A DNA stretch of 64,000 bases, taken from NCBI GenBank assembly GCA_038326725.1, contig JBBQKI010000007.1:1-64000 (forward strand), written 5' to 3'. A program made the translations under genes and the position numbers. This document shows, piece by piece, positions 26,401-33,164 of this stretch. Under the pieces are notes generated by a model that saw only the letters and a program-made list of their open reading frames with translations, searched no databases and was not told the origin of the DNA. Origin of the DNA: JBBQKI01 sp038326725 (lineage in GTDB: Bacteria > Bacteroidota > Bacteroidia > Flavobacteriales > Flavobacteriaceae). Position 1 is the first letter of the stretch. Each line of letters begins with the position of its first letter.

Positions 26401-26967
26401 CGTGCCAGCTTTCGGGGAATAGGGTTGAATGGTATAGCCTTTATAAAGCAGGTTTTTATTGTAGATTTCCTTTAATAGCCACCATACGGTTTCCATATAT
26501 TTTGGCTCATAGGTAACGTACGGATCGCTCATGTCCACCCAATATCCTGCTCGTTCGGTGAGTTTATTCCAAACATCAGTATAACGCATCACGGCTTTTT
26601 TGCAGGCTTCGTTATAGGCCTCCACCGAAATTTTTTTGCCGATGTCTTCTTTCGTTATCCCGAGTTCTTTTTCTACCCCGAGTTCGATGGGCAAACCGTG
26701 GGTATCCCAGCCTGCTTTTCGGTCCACTTTAAAACCTTTTTGGGTTTTATAACGGCAGAAAATATCTTTAATGGCGCGGGCCATAACGTGGTGAATTCCT
26801 GGCAAACCATTGGCGGACGGCGGCCCTTCAAAGAATATAAACGGCTCTTTACCTTCGCGAATGGAAATGCTCTTTTCGAAAATGGCTTCCCTTTTCCAAA
26901 AATCGAGCACTTCTTCCGCTATTTTCGGAAGGTCCAACCCTTTGTATTCCTTAAATTTTAAACTCAT
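23494..26967 (-). CDS. ileS: Isoleucyl-tRNA synthetase with two repeat-derived in-frame insertions
   Basis: This 1157-residue class I synthetase charges tRNA-Ile. The HIGH-like motif GLPGIHHVMA (about residues 54-63), the CP1 editing signature WTTTPWTLPSNTAL (about 247-260) and KMSKR (about 690) are intact, followed by an anticodon-binding domain. Two stretches look foreign. Residues 216-242 are rich in Pro and Gly and are encoded by a C/G-rich palindromic repeat. Residues 882-895 contain a doubled EVEV encoded by another repeat. Both keep the frame, so the enzyme is probably functional. A TACTTTCG -7-like box lies 25 nt upstream (26999-26992). Confidence 0.96.
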   Translation of the reverse strand: MSLKFKEYKGLDLPKIAEEVLDFWKREAIFEKSISIREGKEPFIFFEGPPSANGLPGIHHVMARAIKDIFCRYKTQKGFKVDRKAGWDTHGLPIELGVEKELGITKEDIGKKISVEAYNEACKKAVMRYTDVWNKLTERAGYWVDMSDPYVTYEPKYMETVWWLLKEIYNKNLLYKGYTIQPYSPKAGTGLSSHELNQPGTYQDVTDTTVVAQFKCPPTPEGGVSLWDAFKTSPPSGGSGGAYLLAWTTTPWTLPSNTALAVGNKIDYVLVKTFNQYTFEPIYVVLAKNLVNKQFEGKFEEKHDKDSLKKYKPGDKKILYFIESECKGKDLVGIRYEQLLDYTLPFSNPENAFRVISGDFVTTEDGTGIVHIAPTFGADDAKVAKESVPEVPPMLVKDENGNLVPLVDLQGKFRPELKEFAGKYVKNEYYDDGEAPEKSVDVEIAIKLKTENKAFKVEKYTHSYPNCWRTDKPILYYPLDSWFIKVTEFRDRMAELNQEINWKPKATGEGRFGNWLSNANDWNLSRSRYWGIPLPIWRTEDSKEEIIISSIEELKTEMQKSVKAGFMLKDIFQEFVIGDFSEENYAKVDLHKNIVDEVVLVSKSGKPMKRETDLIDVWFDSGSMPYAQWHYPFENKEKVENTWRKADFIAEGVDQTRGWFYTLHAIATMIFNDVAYKNVVSNGLVLDKNGQKMSKRLGNAADPFETLDVYGPDATRWYMISNANPWDNLKFDTDGISEVRNKFFGTLYNTYSFFSLYANLDNFKNEEAQIPLEKRPEIDRWILSELHTLIRNVDAFYETYEPTRAARAISEFVQEYLSNWYVRLNRRRYWKGSYGDDKVSAYQTLHTCLVTVAQLSAPIAPFFMDRLYIDLTQGMAKEKKGSEVEVPVLCEVEVSVHLSNFPKYDASFIDSKLEHKMQKAQTISSLVLSLRQKEKIKVRQPLQKIMIPVLDASEREEILDVSDLIKAEVNIKEIELIDEGSGILVKQIKPDFKALGPRFGKDMKAISEVINFFGNEEIAQLEKHGEITILVNEKNITLAPQDVIISSQEIEGWLVASNAGITVALDITLTPSLKNEGIARELVNRIQNLRKDSGLEVTDRIEVMLKENEKLQVAVTENLKYIMEETLTERLQFEREIKNGTEIAFDGIETSLSIKKH
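24286..24324 (-). repeat. Short tandem repeat of dispersed type inside ileS
   Basis: TACTTCGACTTCGC occurs at 24286-24299 and again at 24310-24323, a 24-nt period. The spacer ACAGTACAGG resembles a part of the GAGCGAAGTCGAA/ACAGTAC repeat. It encodes residues about 882-895 of IleRS (EVEV, PVLC, EVEV). The core matches the repeat at 914-972 (AGTCGAA). Confidence 0.6.
26242..26322 (-). repeat. C/G-rich palindromic element inserted in frame in ileS
   Basis: The 81-nt stretch begins TGCCCCCC and ends GGGGGGCA, so its ends are inverted copies. Inside lie two C-run, TTCGG or GAAGG, G-run hairpins: CCCCCCGAAGGAGGGG and CTCCCCCTTCGGGGG. It encodes 27 residues (C216 to A242) that sit where other IleRS proteins go directly from the VAQFK-type strand to the editing motif. 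The same style of repeat lies at 39324-39362. Confidence 0.7.
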
Positions 26968-27285
26968 AAACCCGTGTTTGCAATCAGGTTGCGAAAGTAA
27001 TAAATTTTGAAGAAACTGACCTCCCGATGGAAAGGAGATTAAGCCGGGCCAAAATCTTATATGAAAGATGTACTTTCATATGATTGTGGTTTTTACTCTA
27101 CTAGCCAACCGAGTGAGTTGTTGATACATTTTCGATCAAAATATTTTATTGCAAATGGAAAAAAAGATTGTGCGATAATTTTAGTAGTTTTAGAAAAAAT
27201 TTGAAATTAACAAAACAAGTTTCATTTCACTCCGTTTTCTTTCAAAAATGAAGGTTTCCCTAAATTTCATAACCCATCCTTTTTA
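26968..27285. other. 318-nt divergent intergenic region between ileS and dsbD
   Basis: The region holds the putative ileS -7 box (TACTTTCG, 26999-26992 on the minus strand), a perfect 9-bp inverted repeat at 27059-27081, and a TAAATTTC box about 20 nt before dsbD (near 27262). A 47-codon ORF from ATG 27061 to 27204 begins within the inverted repeat; it has no recognisable motif and may be spurious. Nothing else is seen. Confidence 0.5.
27059..27081. promoter_or_regulatory. Perfect inverted repeat, possible operator
   Basis: ATATGAAAG and CTTTCATAT are separated by five bases. No T run follows on either side, so it is not a normal terminator. The spacing and position between divergent genes would suit a dimeric repressor site, but the regulator is unknown. 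Confidence 0.35.
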
Positions 27286-29337
27286 ATGAAAAAATTCCTT
27301 GCCCTCATCTTTTTTGCTTTTTCCCTCATTGCCCCAGCGCAGGCGCAGATTCATGACCCCGTAAAATGGACCACGGGCGTTAAAAAAATATCCGAAAACC
27401 GATACGATCTTATTGCCACCGCCACAATAGACCCCGGTTGGCATCTTTATTCGCAAGTGGTTCCCGAGAACGGGCCAATTCCCACACTCTTTACTTTTAA
27501 ACCCGATAAGGTTTACAAACTTGTGGGGAAAACAAAGGAAGGGAAAGGCGTTACGGTGAATGACCCGGTTTTTGAAATGATAATCACATATTTTGATAAT
27601 ACTGCTGTTTTTACCCAGCGCATACAAATGGAAGACAATGCCGCCGCACTTATTATAGGCGAAGTGGAATTTATGGTATGCGACGAAACCAAATGTTTGC
27701 CCCCGGCTTATGTGGACTTGGTTTTTAAAATCCCCGCTGGAACTGCGACGGCAATTGAAGACCTTAAAGAAGATGTTGTTGAAGAAAAAAATTTGAATCC
27801 GGAAACATTTTCTTTGACGGATACTACTTCCGTTATTACCGATACCATTTCCATTGCTGAAGAAAATAGAACTGCATCATCATCTGCGGACCCTGCAAAA
27901 AAAGCCCCACAAAAAGGGCTGTGGACTATTTTCATCATTGCATTTATTTCTGGGTTTGCGGCATTACTGACCCCTTGTGTTTTCCCAATGATTCCTATGA
28001 CGGTGAGTTTTTTTACAAAACAAAGCAAGACTCGGGCAAAAGGCATCAGGAATGCCATCATTTTCGGAATTGCGATAATCTTGATTTATGTTTTTTTAGG
28101 CGCTATTGTCACTTGGCTCTTTGGGGCTAGCGCATTAAATGCACTTGCAACCAACGTTTGGTTTAATGTTATTTTCTTTTTGCTTTTGATCATTTTTGCT
28201 CTTTCATTTTTAGGGGCATTTGAAATCGTGTTGCCCAGTTCTTGGCTCACCAGAGTGGATCGGCAGGCAGACCGAGGGGGTATAATCGGTATCTTTTTCA
28301 TGGCTCTTGCTTTGGCTTTGGTTTCCTTTTCTTGTACTGGCCCAATAGTCGGCACTCTCTTGGTCGAAGCTGCTTCAAAAGGCGGTATCGCCCCTTTTGT
28401 GGGCATGTTCGGGTTTTCATTGGCTTTGGCTTTGCCCTTTACGCTTTTCGCTGCGTTTCCCGGCTGGATGAATTCCTTACCAAAATCGGGCGGCTGGCTC
28501 AATACCGTAAAAGTATTTTTAGGGTTTTTGGAACTGGCCCTCGCCTTCAAATTCCTTTCCAATGCCGATCTGGTTTTGCAGCTCCATTGGCTGGAACGGG
28601 AAGTGTTCCTCGCCATTTGGATATCCATTTTCGCAACTTTAACTTTGTACCTTTTCGGGAAAATACGGCTGCCGCACGACTCAGTTTTAACGCATATTTC
28701 CGTTGGCCGTTTATGTTTGGGCTTGTTGACATTGACTTTTACCATTTATTTGATTCCAGGTTTGTGGGGGGCACCTTTAAAAATAATCAGCGGCTTCCCG
28801 CCGCCAATGCAGTACAGCGAAGCCCCGTATGGCGTGGGCTACACCAAGGTGGACAATATTGGCGGCTTGGGCGATACGTCCGAATTCCCTGAAGGGGCGC
28901 ACTTAGGGCCTCACGATATTTTGTCTTTCAAAGATTATGAAACCGGCTTAGCTTACGCCAAAAAAGTCGGGAAACCCGTGCTCATTGATTTTACGGGACA
29001 TGCTTGTGTTAACTGCCGTAAAATGGAAGAACGCGTTTGGAGTGAGCCTAAAATTTTAAAACTTTTAAAAGAAGAGATTGTTCTTATTTCACTTTATGTG
29101 GACGACAAGCGGAAGCTCCCGGATAGTTTAAATGTGGTTTCAAAAATAAATGGGAAAAAATTGAAATACATCGGTCAACGCTGGAGCGAATTCCAAACCC
29201 TGAAATATAAGGCCAATGCCCAACCGTTTTACGTATTGATGGATCATAATGAAGAAAACCTGATTGAACCCGTAGGCTATACGCCAGATATTGAAGAATA
29301 TTATGATTGGTTGCAAAGGGGGGTCGCTGCTTTTTAG
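27286..29337 (+). CDS. dsbD: DsbD-type thiol:disulfide interchange protein
   Basis: This 683-residue inner-membrane protein moves electrons from cytosolic thioredoxin to the periplasm. A signal peptide (to about residue 21) precedes the alpha domain (about 22-155) with its Cys pair in VCDETKCLPP. The CcdA-like core has about eight helices (about 210-490) with the conserved TPCVFPMIPMTVS and FSCTGPIVGT. The C-terminal thioredoxin-like domain (about 545-683) has the redox motif HACVNCRKM near residue 572. All three modules are present, as in full-length DsbD. The gene stands alone, with a putative promoter just upstream. Confidence 0.93.
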   Translation: MKKFLALIFFAFSLIAPAQAQIHDPVKWTTGVKKISENRYDLIATATIDPGWHLYSQVVPENGPIPTLFTFKPDKVYKLVGKTKEGKGVTVNDPVFEMIITYFDNTAVFTQRIQMEDNAAALIIGEVEFMVCDETKCLPPAYVDLVFKIPAGTATAIEDLKEDVVEEKNLNPETFSLTDTTSVITDTISIAEENRTASSSADPAKKAPQKGLWTIFIIAFISGFAALLTPCVFPMIPMTVSFFTKQSKTRAKGIRNAIIFGIAIILIYVFLGAIVTWLFGASALNALATNVWFNVIFFLLLIIFALSFLGAFEIVLPSSWLTRVDRQADRGGIIGIFFMALALALVSFSCTGPIVGTLLVEAASKGGIAPFVGMFGFSLALALPFTLFAAFPGWMNSLPKSGGWLNTVKVFLGFLELALAFKFLSNADLVLQLHWLEREVFLAIWISIFATLTLYLFGKIRLPHDSVLTHISVGRLCLGLLTLTFTIYLIPGLWGAPLKIISGFPPPMQYSEAPYGVGYTKVDNIGGLGDTSEFPEGAHLGPHDILSFKDYETGLAYAKKVGKPVLIDFTGHACVNCRKMEERVWSEPKILKLLKEEIVLISLYVDDKRKLPDSLNVVSKINGKKLKYIGQRWSEFQTLKYKANAQPFYVLMDHNEENLIEPVGYTPDIEEYYDWLQRGVAAF

Positions 29338-29385
29338 TACTTAGTCTTTAGTTGGTAGAGGACAGATTTTAGACGTTAGATTAAA
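29335..29385 (+). repeat. Degenerate short repeat after dsbD
   Basis: Just after the dsbD stop there are loosely repeated units of the TTAGTCTTTAGT and GATTTTAGACGTTAGATT type. A similar unit in the opposite orientation overlaps the stop of the AhpD-like gene at 57141-57165. Such T/A/G units are seen between genes in flavobacteria; no function is known. Confidence 0.35.
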
Positions 29386-29433
29386 AAACGGGAACGCAGG
29401 AGCCAACAACCATTAACCAACAAAAAACAAACT

Positions 29434-30348
29434 TTGAAAAAACTGCTATTTTTACTTCTTGTCCCAATGCTTTCCCAAGCGCAGGAATATGTTGATATTT
29501 TGAAAATCGGTTATGGTGAAACTCTTAATAACGATTTTGAAGGAACAGAAAGCAGCACCCACGTTAAATCCTTTGAAGTGGGATTTACCTTTCCCGTGGT
29601 TTTAAACGAAAACCATGCGCTTATAACTGGTTTCGACTTTAGCCGCAACAACCTTCAGCTTTTTCCGAATGCTGAATTTACAAGTCTTTACAGCACCTCG
29701 CTTAAACTTGGACTTGCTTCCACCATTTCCGAAAAATGGAGCAGTACTGTTGTATTGTTGCCCAAAATAGCATCCGATTATCATAACATTTCCGGGGAAG
29801 ATTTTTATTTCGGGGGGTTTGCCCTTTTGAAATTAAAGAAAAATGAAAACCTAAAATACCGTTTCGGGATTTATGCCTCCACGGAAGCATTTGGGTTTTT
29901 CACTACCCCAATTTTAGGGTGGTATTATTTAAGCCCCAACAAGCGTTTTGAAATGGACATGTCGTTGCCAATTTCTGCTGATGTCAATTATACCTTGGGT
30001 AAAACCACCATTGGGATTGATTATTTCGGGATTGGGCGGAGCTTTAAATTGCATATAGAAAATACCCCCGAAACTTATGTTGATCTGAGTTCGTTGGAAT
30101 TTGCAAGTTATGTGCAATTCAATGTGCTTCAAAACAGTGTTTTGCTACGGGCGAAACTTGGATATTCCAGCAATAATTATGAAGTTTATGCCGATGGAGA
30201 CAAAATTGATTTGGGCGTTTCTGCCTTCAGTTTTGGTGATGAGCGTACCCAACTTAACCCTGAAATGAACGGCGGCATGTTTTTAAAATTTGAAGCCCTT
30301 TACCGTTTTCATATCAAAACCGAAGTACGGCCGAAAGATAACCCTTAA
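29434..30348 (+). CDS. DUF6268-like outer-membrane beta-barrel protein
   Basis: This 304-residue protein starts at TTG 29434 (MKKLLFLLLVPMLSQAQ, a clean signal peptide; no in-frame ATG precedes it). The mature part alternates polar and hydrophobic residues through about ten to twelve strands, with FDFSRNNLQLFP and PILGWYYLSPNKRFEMDMSLP as typical blocks of this flavobacterial family. It probably forms a barrel in the outer membrane. The role is unknown. Confidence 0.72.
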   Translation: MKKLLFLLLVPMLSQAQEYVDILKIGYGETLNNDFEGTESSTHVKSFEVGFTFPVVLNENHALITGFDFSRNNLQLFPNAEFTSLYSTSLKLGLASTISEKWSSTVVLLPKIASDYHNISGEDFYFGGFALLKLKKNENLKYRFGIYASTEAFGFFTTPILGWYYLSPNKRFEMDMSLPISADVNYTLGKTTIGIDYFGIGRSFKLHIENTPETYVDLSSLEFASYVQFNVLQNSVLLRAKLGYSSNNYEVYADGDKIDLGVSAFSFGDERTQLNPEMNGGMFLKFEALYRFHIKTEVRPKDNP

Positions 30349-30406
30349 ATCTAAGAGGGCAAATCTGCAATTATTTAACTTCCCAAAAATATTTTTATAT
30401 TTAACT

Positions 30407-30760
30407 ATGGAAAAGCTATGTCCGGAGTGTGGCGAAAAAATATTGGGGCGCGCAGACAAAAAATTCTGTAGCGATGCTTGCCGTAATTCCCACAACAACG
30501 AGCTGAACAAAGATTCCAAAAACCTAGTGCGGAACATCAACAATCGTTTGCGCAAAAATTACCGCATTTTGGAAACCCTGAATAGTGCCGACAAGACAAA
30601 GACAACAAAGGAAAGAATGCTTCGGCTGGGTTTTAATTTCGACTATTTTACTAGCATTTATAAAACCAAAGCGGGGGCCACTTATTTTTATCTCTACGAT
30701 CAGGGCTACTTGCCGCTTGACAACGATTTTTACCTTCTTGTAAAAAAAGAATCCCATTGA
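30407..30760 (+). CDS. Small zinc-ribbon protein, unknown function
   Basis: This 117-residue protein from ATG 30407 has a clear N-terminal treble-clef-like zinc site: Cys5, Cys8, Cys21 and Cys25 (CPECGEKIL, FCSDACRNSHN). A basic, helical middle (about 30-75) and a C-terminal beta part with FDYFTSIYKTKAGATYFYLYD follow. No signal peptide is present, so it is cytosolic; the basic middle could contact nucleic acid. The family is common in Flavobacteriia but unnamed. The frame is open upstream to 30290 but overlaps the preceding gene there. Confidence 0.78.
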   Translation: MEKLCPECGEKILGRADKKFCSDACRNSHNNELNKDSKNLVRNINNRLRKNYRILETLNSADKTKTTKERMLRLGFNFDYFTSIYKTKAGATYFYLYDQGYLPLDNDFYLLVKKESH

Positions 30761-30900
30761 TAAGGTGAAAAGAATATGTTCCAGGCTTAAAAAAGCTTTT
30801 AGTATTCATATTTAGCATTCCCTTCACAAAAACTAACACGGCATTAACTAAGCCCTTGTTTTTTGAGTAGTACTTTTGGATTTCAACAAAAAAAGAACAC

Positions 30901-31437
30901 ATGAAAACCAACAAATTTATTTTAGTAATACTATTGTGCCTTAGCACTTCGCTTTTTGCACAATCGCCAAAACAAAAGAAAATCATTCAGGATTCTGAAA
31001 TAGCAATATCGGAATTTATGAAGCAAAATTCTCAATTAAAAACTCATATGGCGGATGCAAAAGCCTACGTTATTTTTCCTAACGTGGGGAAAGGTGCTTT
31101 GATAGTGGGCGCTGCTTCAGGCCACGGTGCAGTGTACCAAAATGGAACATTGATTGGCACCGCGAGCATGAAACAGTTGGACATTGGCGCACAGATTGGT
31201 GGCGAGGCTTACAGCGAATTGATATTATTTAATTCCGAAGCTTCCTTTGAACGTTTTAAAAATGATGAACTTGAATTTACAGCTCAGGTTTCAGCAGTTG
31301 CTGTTACTACGGATGCTACGTTGAATGTCCCTTATAGTGATGACGGTATAGCGATTTTTACTTTACCCAAGGGAGGTTTGATGGCCGAGGTTTCGGTTGG
31401 AGGGCAGAAATTTGAATATGATGGTTTGGAACAATAA
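30901..31437 (+). CDS. SYLF (YSC84-like) lipid-binding domain protein, exported
   Basis: This 178-residue protein has a signal peptide ending SLFAQ. The mature part is a single SYLF/Ysc84 domain: YVIFPNVGKGALIVGAASGHGAV, MKQLDIGAQIGGEAYSELILF and the end GGLMAEVSVGGQKF (motifs quoted in part). SYLF domains bind phosphoinositides in eukaryotes; bacterial copies are periplasmic and of unclear role. It stands alone and is followed by a terminator. Confidence 0.88.
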   Translation: MKTNKFILVILLCLSTSLFAQSPKQKKIIQDSEIAISEFMKQNSQLKTHMADAKAYVIFPNVGKGALIVGAASGHGAVYQNGTLIGTASMKQLDIGAQIGGEAYSELILFNSEASFERFKNDELEFTAQVSAVAVTTDATLNVPYSDDGIAIFTLPKGGLMAEVSVGGQKFEYDGLEQ

Positions 31438-31868
31438 AACCTGTATTGTTTTTGGCTAATCGCCATTAATGATGCTTAGACCGTTTTAAAAAATGATATT
31501 ATATTGTTTTTTGAAGCGGTTTTTTATTGAAATAAAAAGGGACACTTGGTTTTCTCTTTGGCTCCCCACTTCATCGCCAAAGCATCCCTTCTCCTCACTT
31601 CTTAGTAACACACATCGATATCAGCCTGAATGTCATCATTTTCAAAGTTTTAAATACAGGTTTTTTTAAAAGGGGATAAAATATTATTTAATGAGAGATC
31701 TTAATTATTTAATTTGGAGGAGGGTTTTAAGAATGGAATAAATGTAAGAAATCGTCTTTTTCAAAATAATATCTGGTAGTTAAATAATAATTAAAGTTTG
31801 TTCGAAAATGAATAAGGCAATATCCGGTCAAGTAAATTTCCTGTTCTTAATTTTTAAAATTCAACAAA
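31438..31868. other. 431-nt intergenic region
   Basis: Apart from the terminator near its left edge, this stretch is A/T-rich with no open frame of note on either strand. A TAAATTTC box (about 31838-31845) lies about 25 nt before the acetyltransferase gene and may be its -7 element. Confidence 0.5.
31480..31527 (+). terminator. Intrinsic terminator after the SYLF gene
   Basis: ACCGTTTTAAAAAA pairs (with two G-T wobbles) with TTTTTTGAAGCGGT, and the 3' arm runs into TTTTTTATTG. Confidence 0.6.
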
Positions 31869-32465
31869 ATGAATACTTCCATTTTTAATATTCGTGAGGC
31901 AGCTCCTGCCGATAATCACCAAGTGGCACCGCTTATTGTAAATGCCATGGGCGATTTGGCCTGTACCTTTGCAAATACCAAGATCCCTTCGCAAGCCATA
32001 CCTCTCTTTGAACATTTTTTTCAGTTGCCTCAAAATCAATATAGTTTTGAAAATACGTTGATCTATGAAATTGATAGGGAAATTGTGGGTTCCATAATTG
32101 GCTACGACGGGCAGGATTTATTATCCCTCCGTAAACCCTTCCTAAAATATATTGAAGCTGAACATGGAGCCATTTTAAAAAACTTGGAAGCTGAAACTGA
32201 GGCCGGGGAATTCTATTTGGATACCTTGAGCGTCTCGCCAAATTTTCAAGGAAAAGGAATTGGGAGCGCTTTGATTAAAGCCATGATTATACGCGCACAA
32301 AAAGAAGGACATCAAAAGGTCGGCTTGCTTGTGGATTTAAAAAATGCTGAAGCAAAAAAACTGTACATCCGTTTAGGATTTAAAGTGGTTGGACAGAGAG
32401 TGCTAGCTGGGGGTAATTATGAACACTTGGTTTGCGACTGGAAGAGAACATTACAGTTGTATTAA
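31869..32465 (+). CDS. GNAT family N-acetyltransferase
   Basis: This 198-residue cytosolic enzyme transfers an acetyl group from acetyl-CoA. Motif A with the CoA pyrophosphate loop is visible as LDTLSVSPNFQGKGIGSALI (about 120-139), and motif B as LLVDLKNAEAKKLYIRLGFK (about 158-177). The acceptor is unknown. Its last 15 nt overlap the 3' end of recO on the other strand. Confidence 0.9.
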   Translation: MNTSIFNIREAAPADNHQVAPLIVNAMGDLACTFANTKIPSQAIPLFEHFFQLPQNQYSFENTLIYEIDREIVGSIIGYDGQDLLSLRKPFLKYIEAEHGAILKNLEAETEAGEFYLDTLSVSPNFQGKGIGSALIKAMIIRAQKEGHQKVGLLVDLKNAEAKKLYIRLGFKVVGQRVLAGGNYEHLVCDWKRTLQLY

Positions 32466-33164
32466 TACCGAAAGCGATTTAGGATGTTGATAGCCGTGTA
32501 CATGAAATTTATAATAGGTAAGAAGTAAATTCAAGCTTTCCAAGCGGGTTTTCTTGGATAATTTAATTTGACCGATTTCATTGAGCTTTATATCGAAAAA
32601 AAGTTTTAACCCCTCCACGGCCTCGTCTTTTATACATGGGGCATAAGCGTCACTAGATTGAAAATTACCTTCCACAAGATTAAAATATTGGTGTTGAATT
32701 TCAGAAGCATCGGGGTAAAAACCCAAGTGTGCGCTTAATTTTAATAGAAAAAAAATATGAAAATTAGCCACTTCATCATTTTCATCCAGCCAGTTGAGGG
32801 TACTTGTAATATAGTTGTACAAATCTACATTCGCTTCTTCTTCCTTGATGCAGTTTTTCAGCATTTCAGACAAGAACATCACCAGCCCTGTTTTTATGTT
32901 GTCCGTATGAAGGGTTTTATAAGGGTGAAATATTTTAGCTTCCTTTAAATATTCAAGGGAGCCCTTATTTTTGTGATTGGCCACTACTTCCAACTGTGTC
33001 AATGGCTGAAAAAGGGAAGGTTTTAAAGCTCCTTTTTTTGATTTTAAAACATTTCGAAGCAAATAGGTTTTTATTCCCGCAGTTTCAGTGAAGCAACAAA
33101 CAATTAGATCGGCTTCGGAATATTTTAAAGCAGAAAATACAATCGCTTTTGTGGCAACAATCAT
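32451..33164 (-). CDS. recO: DNA repair protein RecO
   Basis: This 237-residue protein loads RecA and anneals single strands in gap repair. The N-terminal OB-fold reads IVATKAIVFSALKYSEADLIV, followed by a helical C-domain. The zinc Cys cluster of some RecO proteins is absent, as is common in Bacteroidota. I chose ATG 33164, whose A is the last base of the porZ stop (TAATG), giving coupling; the longer open frame to 33278 lies inside porZ. The FTETAGIKTYLLRNVLK block is typical. Confidence 0.93.
   Translation of the reverse strand: MIVATKAIVFSALKYSEADLIVCCFTETAGIKTYLLRNVLKSKKGALKPSLFQPLTQLEVVANHKNKGSLEYLKEAKIFHPYKTLHTDNIKTGLVMFLSEMLKNCIKEEEANVDLYNYITSTLNWLDENDEVANFHIFFLLKLSAHLGFYPDASEIQHQYFNLVEGNFQSSDAYAPCIKDEAVEGLKLFFDIKLNEIGQIKLSKKTRLESLNLLLTYYKFHVHGYQHPKSLSVLIQL

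Noticed and set aside
28086..28745. A 219-codon minus-strand open frame across dsbD
   Set aside because: It is antisense to the membrane core of dsbD, is very rich in Lys/Ser/Pro, has no motif, and the plus-strand frame is clearly coding.
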